From: Kribbella steppae
GTDB taxonomy: Bacteria > Actinomycetota > Actinomycetes > Propionibacteriales > Kribbellaceae
Assembly (NCBI RefSeq): GCF_004342025.1
Contig: NZ_SLWN01000001.1
Location: forward strand, 746,788-810,787
Reading direction: 5' to 3'
Length of the DNA stretch: 64,000 nucleotides
Part shown: one piece after another, positions 31,837 through 39,392 of the stretch
Layout of the letters: every line of letters begins with the position of its first letter
Numbering within the stretch: position 1 is the stretch's first letter
Notes under the pieces: model-generated
Told to the model about the DNA's origin: nothing
What the model saw: the letters and a program-made list of their open reading frames with translations, nothing else
The model's database searches: none
Made by a program: the position numbers and the translations under genes

Positions 31837-32883
31837 ATGGAAGGCTACGCGGGACGGCAGTTTGTGGGTATGGATCTGCACCGTCGCCGGTCGGTGCTGG
31901 TGCGGATGACGGCCGCGGGGGATGTGCTCGAGCGGGTCCGGATCGTCAACGACGTTGATGGTTTGGCGGCGGTGATCGCCCGGGCCGGGGAGAGCCCGGA
32001 GGTGGTGTTGGAGGCCACCTATGGCTGGTATTGGGCGGTCGATGCTCTGCGGGAGCAGGGCGCGAGGGTGCATCTGGCGCATCCGTTGGGAGTGAAGGCG
32101 TTTGAGTACCGGCGGGTGAAGAACGATGAGCGTGATGCCGCTGACCTGGCTGATCTGTTGCGGATGGGGCGGCTGCCCGAGGCGTGGATCGCGCCACCGG
32201 CGACCCGGGAACTTCGTGAGTTGGTCCGGCACCGCCAGAAGCTGGTCGGGTTGCGTTCACACTGCAAGGCCGAGGTGCACGCGGTCCTGGCCAAGTGCGG
32301 GGTGCAGGTGGCGGTGAGCGACCTGTTCGGTGTCGAGGGCACCGCGCTGCTGGACCGGCTGGAGCTCGCGGCGCCGTATGCGGCCCGGATCGGGTCGCTG
32401 CGCCGGATCATGGACGCGCTCGACTTCGAGATCGATCACGTCGCCGGCATGGTGCGGGGCCGGCTCGCGGGCGATCCGGGCTATATCGCGGTGCAGCAGA
32501 TCCCCGGGATCGGCCCGACCCTGGCCGCGGTGCTGGTTGCCGAGATCGGCGACATCGACCGGTTCGCGCGGCCGGAGCAGCTGACCTGCTGGGCCGGGCT
32601 CACACCGACCCATCACGAGTCCGATGCCCACGTCCATCGCGGCCGGATCACCAAGCAGGGCTCGCGGCTGGTCCGCTGGGCGGTGGTGGAGTCGGTGCAG
32701 ATCCTGCCCGAAACCAGCGTGGTCGGGCAGTTCCGCGACCGGGTCGCTGCCCGCCGCGGACACAACATCGGTGTCGTCGCGGCCGGGCGCCGACAACTGG
32801 AGTACGTCTACTACTCGCTGCGCGACCACCACGTCCGCGCCCTGAACCATCAAACGAACCCTCCCGCGAGGACGGCGGCATGA
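31837..32883 (+). CDS. IS110-family transposase (DEDD recombinase)
   Basis: Recombinase of 348 residues. Seen: RuvC-like DEDD domain with Asp13 in VGMDLHRR, Glu59 in VVLEATYGW, and the pair in KNDERDAADLADLL (Asp97-103); C-terminal Tnp2 domain with IPGIGPTLAAVLVAEIG and RITKQGSRLVRWAVVE, the latter holding the catalytic serine. ATG 31837 has AAGGAGG 7 nt upstream. Known: IS110-family enzymes use an element-encoded bridge/seek RNA to choose their target. Reading frame intact. Confidence 0.94.
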   Translation: MEGYAGRQFVGMDLHRRRSVLVRMTAAGDVLERVRIVNDVDGLAAVIARAGESPEVVLEATYGWYWAVDALREQGARVHLAHPLGVKAFEYRRVKNDERDAADLADLLRMGRLPEAWIAPPATRELRELVRHRQKLVGLRSHCKAEVHAVLAKCGVQVAVSDLFGVEGTALLDRLELAAPYAARIGSLRRIMDALDFEIDHVAGMVRGRLAGDPGYIAVQQIPGIGPTLAAVLVAEIGDIDRFARPEQLTCWAGLTPTHHESDAHVHRGRITKQGSRLVRWAVVESVQILPETSVVGQFRDRVAARRGHNIGVVAAGRRQLEYVYYSLRDHHVRALNHQTNPPARTAA

Positions 32884-33284
32884 GCCGCCAGTCTCGCCCC
32901 GGAACCGGTCGGCGCGGGTCGTGCAGGTCAAGACCCCCACTCGTGGCGTGGTCGCCCTTCTGATTGACCCCGCCGACCCAGGACCGCGAACCCCATCATG
33001 CCGCCCCGCCGCGGCGAAGGGATGACAGCAGCCCCCACCAGGACTGCCACCACCGGGACACCGGCCATGACGAGCGCTACGCCCAACCCATCCGACTCAG
33101 CAACGGAGCCCACCGCAAACTCCTTCTCCGCCGCCCACATCGTGCGCCGAACGACGCCGACGTCAAGGCCCTTCGGCCGCTATCGCGGTCGGGCTACGCC
33201 CGAGCCCTGACCCCGACGCCCTACTTCGGCGCGTCCCAAACCTCAGCGGAGAAGCAGAACAACGGTCACCAGCAACTCTTGACC
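32884..33284 (+). ncRNA. Candidate IS1111 guide (bridge/seek) RNA region
   Basis: About 400 bases between the transposase stop and the right inverted repeat hold no convincing gene. Known: in IS1111-group elements the RNA that guides the recombinase is encoded in this 3' non-coding part. Exact RNA ends and the target- and donor-binding loops were not resolved by eye, so the interval is an upper bound. Confidence 0.5.
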
Positions 33285-33321
33285 GGCCCCGCTCCTTCAG
33301 GGATGACCTGCGGATCCTGCT

Positions 33322-33335
33322 GGTGGAGCTTAGGG
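33322..33335 (-). repeat. 14-base match to the tRNA-Ala 3' end
   Basis: GGTGGAGCTTAGGG, identical to the plus-strand bases at the 3' end of tRNA-Ala (from 35222) and to the att-like copy near 30720. It lies just outside the right end of the IS1111-type element. It may be a third, shorter core of the same integration site. Confidence 0.4.
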
Positions 33336-33373
33336 CAGGCGGGGTGACCGTGGGGGGCTGCAAGGATGCGGCC

Positions 33374-34066
33374 ATGGAACAGATATTGAGTCGGCAGAAA
33401 GCGTCGGAGGCGGTGCAGGACTCTGGGTGGCGCTACTTGCTGGGCACTTTGCGAACGTCGGTCCCGGTCGGGTCGTTGGCTCGGGCGATCGGCTTGGCAG
33501 CGGACGCTGTCGCGGCGTGCGGCGACGACGCCGACCGGCACCTTCGGGTCGATGTCCGCCCCGATCGGGTCGTCTTCACTCTGCAGTCGTTGGAGCGCGC
33601 AGCGGTTACCACCCGGGATGTCGAACTCGCGCTTCGGATCTCTGCCACCGCGGACAGGTCCGGGTTTCTGGCGGAGCCCGAAATCGGAACAGGGGCACCG
33701 CGATCCGTCCAGATACTGGAGATCGCGATTGATGCACTGGACATTGCCGGGATTCGGGCGTTCTGGAAGGCGGTGCTGGGCTACACCGATGAGGCGGGGG
33801 CCGAGGGACCGGAGGATCCGCTCGTCGACCCGGTCGGGCAGGGCCCGGCCATCTGGTTCCAGCAGATGGACCGGGCGCGGTCGCAGCGCAATCGCATCCA
33901 CTTCGACATCTGTGTTCCGCATGACGAGGCACCACGGCGCGTCGAGACCGCACTGGCGGCTGGCGGCCGACTTGTGTCCGCGACGCGTGCCCCCGCTTTC
34001 TGGGTGCTTGCCGACCTGGAGGGGAACGAAGTCTGCGTGACCACATGGCAGGGCCGAGACGGCTGA
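33374..34066 (+). CDS. Pterin-carbinolamine-dehydratase-like / VOC fusion protein
   Basis: Two-domain protein of 230 residues. Seen: residues 1-100 resemble the DCoH/PCD fold (GWRYLLGTLRTSVPVGS, later VVFTLQSLERAAVTTRDVELALRI); residues 112-228 are a VOC domain with FWKAVLGYTDEAG, IHFDICVPHDEAPRRVETAL and a closing VLADLEGNEVCV. ATG 33374 is chosen; the frame upstream overlaps the IS flank. The fusion is known in actinobacteria but its reaction is not established. Confidence 0.78.
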   Translation: MEQILSRQKASEAVQDSGWRYLLGTLRTSVPVGSLARAIGLAADAVAACGDDADRHLRVDVRPDRVVFTLQSLERAAVTTRDVELALRISATADRSGFLAEPEIGTGAPRSVQILEIAIDALDIAGIRAFWKAVLGYTDEAGAEGPEDPLVDPVGQGPAIWFQQMDRARSQRNRIHFDICVPHDEAPRRVETALAAGGRLVSATRAPAFWVLADLEGNEVCVTTWQGRDG

Positions 34067-34097
34067 AACTTCCGTGCTGACCGAGGGCGCCGAAGCG

Positions 34098-34127
34098 ATG
34101 GACAAGATCCTGTCCCGAAACCGTTAG
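34098..34127 (+). other. Vestige resembling the start of a second DCoH-VOC gene
   Basis: A nine-codon frame reading MDKILSRNR then stop, closely like the first residues MEQILSRQK of the intact gene 724 bases upstream. It is preceded by an open run (LTEGAEA). Probably the truncated start of a duplicated copy; too short to be functional. Confidence 0.3.
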
Positions 34128-34183
34128 TCACTCAGTTACTTAATCGGTTGCACGCCACCGAGACGGGGTGTCAGATCCCGGCT

Positions 34184-35050
34184 ATGACGATTTTGCTGAG
34201 TACGCCGACGGCCGACGGGGTGCGCGAGGCTATTGCGGCGCTGCGGGAGTGGCAGCACGACGAAGCGCCGATGCAGCTGCATCCCGGGGACATCGGCTGG
34301 AACTACCGGTTCGGAACGGCCGAGACGGCCGCGGTGGTCCGGACCTGGAGCCGGGACGGACGGATCCTCGCCGTCGGGATGCTGGATTCGCCGACACTGG
34401 TGCGGATGACAGTCGCTCCCGACGCTTTCCAGGACGAGGACTTGGCGCGGCGGCTCGTCGAGGACTTCTCGCTGCCTGAGCGCGGCGTGCTGCCGGAAGG
34501 AGCGGTGTCCATCGAGGCGCCGCAGGGCCTGCTGCTCCACGACCTGTTGACCAAGGAGGGCTGGGGTGTCGACGAGCCGTGGACGCCGCTCTTCCGCGAC
34601 CTCGCCGAAGCGGTGGAGGACCCCGACGTGTGGATCAAGGCGATCGGCCTGGAACAGGCACAGGACTTCGCCGACGTCCTGCGGTCCGCGTTCAACACCA
34701 CGAGGCCCACGCGCGAATACCGGCACGAGCTGTCCGCGGGACCGTTCTACGCCGACGCCCGATGCCTGGGTGCTTACGACGACCAGGGCAACACCGCGGC
34801 GGTGGTGACGGTCTGGTCGGCCGGCCCGGGGAAGCCGGGACTGGTCGAGCCGATGGGCGTCCATACGGACCACCGCGGCCGCGGCTATGGCCGGGCGATC
34901 ACCGTCGCCGGGGCGGCCGCACTGCGAGAGATGGGCTCGTCGAGCGTGCGCGTGTGCACGCCGAGCTCTAACGTCGGCGGCGTCGCGACGTACAAGGCGG
35001 CCGGGTTCGCGGCGAGGCCGGAGATCGCCGACCGGATCCGGAAGGTCTGA
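34184..35050 (+). CDS. GNAT-family acetyltransferase (two-domain)
   Basis: Protein of 288 residues. Seen: a degenerate N-terminal GNAT-like domain (to about 145) and a C-terminal domain with the acetyl-CoA loop VHTDHRGRGYGRAITVAGAA and closing SSNVGGVATYKAAGFAAR. ATG 34184 has no strong ribosome-binding site; GGGGTG lies about 15 bases upstream. Last gene before the tRNA-bounded end of the segment. Substrate unknown. Confidence 0.85.
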   Translation: MTILLSTPTADGVREAIAALREWQHDEAPMQLHPGDIGWNYRFGTAETAAVVRTWSRDGRILAVGMLDSPTLVRMTVAPDAFQDEDLARRLVEDFSLPERGVLPEGAVSIEAPQGLLLHDLLTKEGWGVDEPWTPLFRDLAEAVEDPDVWIKAIGLEQAQDFADVLRSAFNTTRPTREYRHELSAGPFYADARCLGAYDDQGNTAAVVTVWSAGPGKPGLVEPMGVHTDHRGRGYGRAITVAGAAALREMGSSSVRVCTPSSNVGGVATYKAAGFAARPEIADRIRKV

Positions 35051-35100
35051 CGTCGGGGTCTCCGGACCATCTACCATGCCGCAGCACCACGTACGGCGGC

Positions 35101-35131
35101 CGTGCGCGGCAGCACCTCTCTGCCGCGCACG
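35101..35131 (+). terminator. Terminator after the GNAT gene
   Basis: Perfect 12-bp stem CGTGCGCGGCAG / CTGCCGCGCACG with a 7-base loop, 50 bases after the stop codon. Confidence 0.8.
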
Positions 35132-35182
35132 ACGTGCTCTGCTCTCGACTCGATCGAACAGCCACTAGTCAGGTCATGCAAA

Positions 35183-35212
35183 AGGCCGGTGTCCCGAGTG
35201 GGAAACCGGCCT
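35183..35212 (-). terminator. tRNA-Ala terminator
   Basis: On the minus strand, AGGCCGGT / ACCGGCCT stem followed by TTTT, starting 11 bases after the tRNA 3' end. A near-identical hairpin stands at 27041-27072. Confidence 0.85.
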
Positions 35213-35223
35213 CTGAGCTGCGG

Positions 35224-35296
35224 TGGAGCTTAGGGGATTCGAACCCCTGACCTCTTCCATGCCATGGAAGCGCGCTACCAACTGCGCCAAAGCCCC
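35224..35296 (-). tRNA. tRNA-Ala (anticodon GGC)
   Basis: Seventy-three bases fold as a full cloverleaf: acceptor GGGGCTT/AAGCTCC, D arm GCGC, anticodon stem CTTCC/GGAAG with loop ATGGCAT, T arm AGGGG-TTCGAAT-CCCCT. Anticodon GGC reads GCC/GCU codons, and the G3-U70 pair is the alanine identity element. Only CC of the CCA end is encoded after the discriminator A. Its 3' half is duplicated at 30722-30766, marking it as a likely integration site. Confidence 0.97.
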
Positions 35297-35547
35297 GCGG
35301 TGTCTTGCGACTCCGGAAGTTTAGCGGATGAGTGGCGTCAAAGAAAAATCGGGTGGGGCCCCTCCACGGCAGTCGCCGGAGGCGGCCAGAAGACCTCCCG
35401 CGAAGCACCGACGTTGCCTTCAGTCACCCCTCCCAGTGCGCCCACTGGCCTCCCCAGGAGAGCCACCGAACACAGCGTGCCGGACAACGGTTCTCGGCTG
35501 CCGCCGGAGGCGGCGCGAAGAAGAGCCGCCGTGGAGCAGGTGTCGTT

Positions 35548-36195
35548 TCAGCGTTGGGGGTCGTCGCTCATGACGGGTTCGGGGAGGGAACCGGCGTTCC
35601 ATTCTTCGATGCGCCAACGGTGGTTGCGGCTGGGGAGCAGGGACACCCAGTTGCAGTTGGAGAGACCGCCGAAGGCGGGCCAATGGTCCTGGGGGATGCC
35701 GAGGAAGAGGCAGATGCCGACGCGGGCGGCCAGGCCGTGGGTGGCGACGACGATGGTGTCTTCCGAGGTGCCCTGGGAGGCGACCCGGCCGAGGGCCTCG
35801 GAGAAGCGGAGGGCGACTTCTTCGACGGTTTCGCCGGCGGTGCCGCGGCGCTGGGGTTCGCCGGAGCGGATGCGGGCGGCGGCCTCGGGGTGGATGGCGG
35901 CGAGTTCGGCCATGGTCATGCCGGCCCAGTCGTCGACGTCGATCTCGCGGAGCGCTTCGTCGTACTCGATCTTCAACCCGGTGAGCGCGGCCAGTTCACG
36001 AGCGGTGGCGGCGGCGCGCTGGAGGTCGCTGGCGAAGAGGCGCGTCGGAGCCAACGATGCCAGCCGAGCGGCCGCGGCCTGGGCCTGGGAGACGCCGACG
36101 TCGTCGAGCGGGATGTCGGCCTGGCCCTGGATCTTGTCCTGCAGATTCCACTCGGTCCGGCCGTGACGCCAGACGATCAGACGGCCGGCGCTCAT
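35548..36195 (-). CDS. Histidine-phosphatase (phosphoglycerate-mutase-like)
   Basis: Phosphatase of 215 residues acting through a phosphohistidine. Seen: catalytic motif LIVWRHGRTEWN near residues 6-17, acid/His site IVVATHGLAARVG near 148, and the SDLQRAAATARELA family helix. Overlaps rsfS by 4 bases and is coupled to it. Known: in actinobacteria the phosphatase behind nadD-rsfS is often a glucosyl-3-phosphoglycerate phosphatase; that specificity is an inference here. Confidence 0.9.
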   Translation of the reverse strand: MSAGRLIVWRHGRTEWNLQDKIQGQADIPLDDVGVSQAQAAAARLASLAPTRLFASDLQRAAATARELAALTGLKIEYDEALREIDVDDWAGMTMAELAAIHPEAAARIRSGEPQRRGTAGETVEEVALRFSEALGRVASQGTSEDTIVVATHGLAARVGICLFLGIPQDHWPAFGGLSNCNWVSLLPSRNHRWRIEEWNAGSLPEPVMSDDPQR

Positions 36196-36575
36196 TCGGC
36201 GGCGGAACCAGGGACCGGCGACGGCAAGGCGATCGTCGGGCAGTCGCGCCAGAGCCGCTCGAGGGAGTAGAAGCTGCGCTCCTCGGAGTGCTGGACGTGG
36301 ATGACGATCTCGAGGTAGTCGAGCAGCACCCAGCGGCCTTCGCGGGCGCCTTCACGGCGGACCGGCTTGGCGTCGAAGTCGACCCGGAGCTTCTCCTCGA
36401 CCGCGTCGACGATGGCGCGGACCTGGCGGTCGTTCGAGGCGGACGCGACCAGGAAGGCGTCGGTGATGGCGAGCTGCTCGGACACGTCGAAGGCGAGGAC
36501 GTTCTCGGCCTTCTTGTCGTGGGCAGCTTCCGCCGCCGCGGTGAGCAGCTCGATGGCACGTTCGCTGGCTGGCAT
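36192..36575 (-). CDS. rsfS: Ribosome silencing factor RsfS
   Basis: Protein of 127 residues that binds ribosomal protein uL14 and blocks joining of subunits in starvation. Seen: ENVLAFDVSEQLAITDAFLVASASNDRQ, then GRWVLLDYLEIVIHVQHSEERSFYSLERLW, the diagnostic RsfS/Iojap sequence. ATG 36575 has AGAAGGA 5-6 nt upstream, 10 bases after nadD. The order nadD-rsfS-phosphatase is conserved in actinobacteria. Confidence 0.96.
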   Translation of the reverse strand: MPASERAIELLTAAAEAAHDKKAENVLAFDVSEQLAITDAFLVASASNDRQVRAIVDAVEEKLRVDFDAKPVRREGAREGRWVLLDYLEIVIHVQHSEERSFYSLERLWRDCPTIALPSPVPGSAAE

Positions 36576-36585
36576 GTAGTTCCTT

Positions 36586-37197
36586 CTAACGGTTGGTGTA
36601 GAGCTCACGCTTGGCGATGTACTGGACGATGCCGTCCGGGACGAGGTACCAGGTCGGATTCCCCTTCGCGACCCGCTCCCGGCACTCGGTCGACGAGATC
36701 GCCAGCGCGGGTACCTCGAGCAGGGTGATCCGATCCATCGGCAGCTTGTCGAGCGGCAGTTCGAGACCCTCGGTGCCGGGCCGGGTACAGCCGACGAACT
36801 GGGCCAGTTTGAACGTCTCGTCCACGTCGCGCCAGGTCAGGATCTGGGCGAGCGCGTCGGCGCCGGTGATGAAGAACAGCTCGGCGTCCGGGTACAGCTT
36901 GGACAGATCGCGCAGGGTGTCGATCGTGTACGTCGGCCCGGGCCGGTCGATGTCGACCCGGCTGACCGAGAACCGGGGGTTCGACGCGGTGGCGATGACC
37001 GTCATCAGGTAGCGGTCCTCGGGCGGCGAGACCTTCCGCTCGGATTTCTGCCACGGCTGGCCGGTCGGGACGAAGATCACCTCGTCCAGGTCGAAGTACG
37101 ACTGCACCTCGCTGGCCGCGACCAGGTGCCCGTGGTGGATCGGGTCGAACGTGCCGCCCATCACGCCAAGGCGCCGTACCCGCTCCACAGATGCCAC
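36586..37197 (-). CDS. nadD: Nicotinate-nucleotide adenylyltransferase
   Basis: Makes deamido-NAD from nicotinate mononucleotide and ATP; 203 residues. Seen: nucleotide-binding [15 protein letters not shown] near 12-26, with the HxGH, and the C-terminal [13 protein letters not shown], matching the family ISSTxxR motif. Also the TYTIDTL substrate loop at about 90. ATG 37197 is used. First gene of the nadD-rsfS-phosphatase operon. Confidence 0.96.
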   Translation of the reverse strand: MASVERVRRLGVMGGTFDPIHHGHLVAASEVQSYFDLDEVIFVPTGQPWQKSERKVSPPEDRYLMTVIATASNPRFSVSRVDIDRPGPTYTIDTLRDLSKLYPDAELFFITGADALAQILTWRDVDETFKLAQFVGCTRPGTEGLELPLDKLPMDRITLLEVPALAISSTECRERVAKGNPTWYLVPDGIVQYIAKRELYTNR

Positions 37198-37218
37198 GTC
37201 AGCCCTTCGTCAAGCCGC

Positions 37219-37377
37219 TCAGCTGTGCGGCCGGCCGTTGCCCATGATGACTGTGATGACGAGGAGCAGGACGAGCACGAACAGGGAGAACCCGCCGTAC
37301 CACCACGGCGAGATGTGCGACGCCTCGGAGCCGGCCTCTTCGACAGCCGCGAGCAGCGGCAGCAGGTGCGTTTGCAT
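37219..37377 (-). CDS. 52-residue single-span membrane protein
   Basis: Short gene upstream of nadD. Seen: an acidic N-terminus of about 23 residues and one membrane span (GGFSLFVLVLLLVITVIMG), ending GRPHS. ATG 37377; stop TGA 37219-37221, 21 bases before nadD. Coding-like composition and the operon position support it. Similar tiny proteins precede nadD in other actinobacteria to my knowledge; function unknown. Confidence 0.7.
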   Translation of the reverse strand: MQTHLLPLLAAVEEAGSEASHISPWWYGGFSLFVLVLLLVITVIMGNGRPHS

Positions 37378-37410
37378 GACGCAGAGCCTATCTCGTGATC
37401 ACCGACACGA

Positions 37411-37446
37411 GCGCGACCGGGCGCCCGGGCGGGCTACCGGTCGCGC
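37411..37446. terminator. Terminator between two small genes
   Basis: Perfect 10-bp stem GCGCGACCGG / CCGGTCGCGC with a 16-base loop, 9 bases after the stop of the 42-residue gene at 37455-37583. Confidence 0.75.
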
Positions 37447-37454
37447 GCATTGGG

Positions 37455-37583
37455 TCAGCTGTGGCGGATGTAACGGGTCAGCAGCCGGCGCCAGGCGGAC
37501 GGTGCGGCGTGGGCGCGCTGGTACTGCGCGGCGACGCGATGCAGCTCGTCGATATGGGCACGGGCGACTTCGGGGGTGATCAT
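37455..37583 (-). CDS. 42-residue basic protein
   Basis: Seen: ATG 37583 preceded by GAAGGA (6-7 bases), a peptide starting MITPEVARAHIDELHRVA and ending RRLLTRYIRHS; helical, with many Arg and His. It has its own terminator downstream. Short 'MITPE...' proteins of this sort recur in actinobacteria. No role is known. It is divergent from the Lrp gene at 37733. Confidence 0.6.
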   Translation of the reverse strand: MITPEVARAHIDELHRVAAQYQRAHAAPSAWRRLLTRYIRHS

Positions 37584-37732
37584 GATTCCTTCACTGGGTT
37601 GATACGACGGTCTCGGGACGGACGATCCCGACATCACAGATTCTACGACGAACGTGCAGGCTATACAAACGAATTAAAGGTAGGCTAGGCCGCAGACCTT
37701 TGAATCTGTGGTGAACGGGGAGGTTCGTGCCG

Positions 37733-38188
37733 ATGGACGCAATCGACCGCCAGCTGATCGAGGCACTCCGGGAGAACGGCCGGTCCAGCTGGGCCGAGCT
37801 CGGTCGCGTGGTCGGCTTGTCCGGCCCGAGCGTCCAGGAACGGGTCCGCCGGCTCGAGGAGCGCGGCGTGCTGCTCGGGTACCGGGCGGTGGTGGCGCCG
37901 GACCAGGTCGGGCTCGGCACCAGCGCGTTGATCGGGCTGTTCCAGCGCGACGACGTGGAGACCGACGACATCGTCGACCAGGTCCGCGAGATCGTCGCGG
38001 TCGAGGACTGCTGGTTCGTGGCCGGCGACCAGGAACTCGTGGTGAAGGTCCGCGTACCCGACGTCACCCAACTCGAGGCGGTCGTGGGTTCATTGCGCCG
38101 CGTCAACGGTGTGGTCCGCACCCGGACGACGGTCGTCCTGTCGACCCGCTGGGAGAGCCGCCCGGCGCCGCTCCCCGACCAGGATTAG
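37733..38188 (+). CDS. Lrp/AsnC-family transcriptional regulator
   Basis: Regulator of 151 residues. Seen: N-terminal HTH DAIDRQLIEALRENGRSSWAELGRVVGLS, then PSVQERVRRLEERGVLLGYRA, and a C-terminal RAM ligand domain with VEDCWFVAGDQELVVKV. ATG 37733 (GGGGAGG at 9 bases) is preferred to GTG 37727. Its last 33 codons overlap, antisense, the end of the MFS gene on the minus strand. Effector unknown. Confidence 0.92.
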   Translation: MDAIDRQLIEALRENGRSSWAELGRVVGLSGPSVQERVRRLEERGVLLGYRAVVAPDQVGLGTSALIGLFQRDDVETDDIVDQVREIVAVEDCWFVAGDQELVVKVRVPDVTQLEAVVGSLRRVNGVVRTRTTVVLSTRWESRPAPLPDQD

Positions 38189-39313
38189 TACGACGCCTGC
38201 CGCAAGTGCGAGCGCGGCAGCGACCGGAAAGAGCAACCCCGGCGCATGTTGATACGCCGATCCACCGAGAGCAGGCGCGAGGAACATGCCGCTGATCGAC
38301 GCGGCGGCGTACAGACTCGAATACCTGCCGACCATCCCGATCGGCGCCGCGTCGGCGACGTGAGCGGTGGCCGTCGGCTTGTAGAGCATCTCCCCCGCCG
38401 TGATCACCACGATCGCAACCGTCGCCCCGGCCAACGCCGGCCAGATGCCGAGCACCGCCAACCCCGCCCCCACCAGCGCGAATCCCACCGCGATCACGCG
38501 CAAGGCCCGATGACCTCGCAGCCGTACGGCGAGCGGCGCCTCACAGCAGACGATTACCACCGAGCTCAACCCGATCAGTACGCCGTACGCGACCGCAGGC
38601 GACCCGGCATCCCGCAACAACAGCGGCATCGTCGCGAACACCTGCCGATACACCGTGTCCACCACCACGATCGTTGCCAGCAGCACCACCACGGACCGGT
38701 CCCGCACCAACGCCCGCCACATCCCTGCCGACGCGACAGCGACGGTACGACGCCCAGCCGGCACCCACCGCCACACGATCGCCGCGAGCACCAGACTCGA
38801 CACCGCATCCAGGACGAAGACCAGCGAGAAGTCGTACGCCGCCAGCAGTCCGCCGAGCGGAGGCCCGATGGTGAAGCCGGCGTTGCTCGCCGTACGCGAC
38901 AACGCGATGCCCTCCCGCCGACGCTCATCCGGCAGCGCGGTGGCGACCAGCGCACTCAGATTGGGCCGACTCGCTCCCCCGAAGAGCCCAGCCACTCCAG
39001 CCACAACTCCAAGACCAGCAGGGGGCACGACAGGCATCGCCACACACGCCACCGCCCACAACAACTGACTGGCCACCGCGGCTGACCGAAGGCCGAAGCG
39101 ATCACCGAACCAGCCACCACCCAGATTCCCGCCGAGCAACCCCACGCCGTAGGCCGCCGCCGCGAAGCCGGCCTGTTGCGCGGACATCCCGCGGTCCTCG
39201 ACCAGGTAGAGCGTCAGGTAGATCCACGCCAGCGCCCCTGCGGAGCTGACCAACTGACCGAGCATCACCGCCTTGAGCCAGCCCGGCAGTTCCGCGATCC
39301 GTCGCCAGTACAT
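38090..39313 (-). CDS. MFS transporter
   Basis: Twelve-span transporter of 407 residues. Seen: motif A GNLGGGWFGDRFGLRSAAV after span 2 and RTASNAGFTIGPPLGGLLA (motif C-like) in the first half, typical of drug-proton antiporters. The C-terminal 33 codons overlap the end of the Lrp gene on the opposite strand. ATG 39313 faces the HxlR-peroxiredoxin gene across about 80 bases containing the palindrome at 39334-39348. Inference: exporter under control of that regulator. Confidence 0.88.
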   Translation of the reverse strand: MYWRRIAELPGWLKAVMLGQLVSSAGALAWIYLTLYLVEDRGMSAQQAGFAAAAYGVGLLGGNLGGGWFGDRFGLRSAAVASQLLWAVACVAMPVVPPAGLGVVAGVAGLFGGASRPNLSALVATALPDERRREGIALSRTASNAGFTIGPPLGGLLAAYDFSLVFVLDAVSSLVLAAIVWRWVPAGRRTVAVASAGMWRALVRDRSVVVLLATIVVVDTVYRQVFATMPLLLRDAGSPAVAYGVLIGLSSVVIVCCEAPLAVRLRGHRALRVIAVGFALVGAGLAVLGIWPALAGATVAIVVITAGEMLYKPTATAHVADAAPIGMVGRYSSLYAAASISGMFLAPALGGSAYQHAPGLLFPVAAALALAAGVVLILVGERRRAALPAGRQDDRRPGADHTVDAAQ

Positions 39314-39333
39314 GGCACCCCCAGGTAGAGTGA

Positions 39334-39348
39334 GTTCCTAATAGGAAC
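39334..39348. promoter_or_regulatory. Palindromic operator between MFS and HxlR-peroxiredoxin genes
   Basis: GTTCCTA-A-TAGGAAC, a perfect 15-base palindrome about 20 bases upstream of the MFS ATG and 45 upstream of the regulator GTG. AT-rich against the background. The best candidate for the binding site of the divergently encoded HxlR-family regulator. Confidence 0.7.
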
Positions 39349-39392
39349 TTAGTTGCCGGGCTAGCGTGGTGGCAACCGGATTGGGGGTCGAC

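Larger units (their letters stand above)
31757..33298 (+). mobile_element. IS110-family element, IS1111-type (bounds are the subterminal inverted repeats)
   Basis: A perfect 14-base inverted repeat flanks the transposase: GAAGGAGCGGGGCC (31757-31770) and GGCCCCGCTCCTTC (33285-33298). Subterminal repeats of this kind and a long non-coding stretch after the transposase (32884-33284) are hallmarks of the IS1111 group of IS110 elements. True ends lie a few bases outside the repeats and cannot be fixed without an empty site. The element looks intact. Confidence 0.75.
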
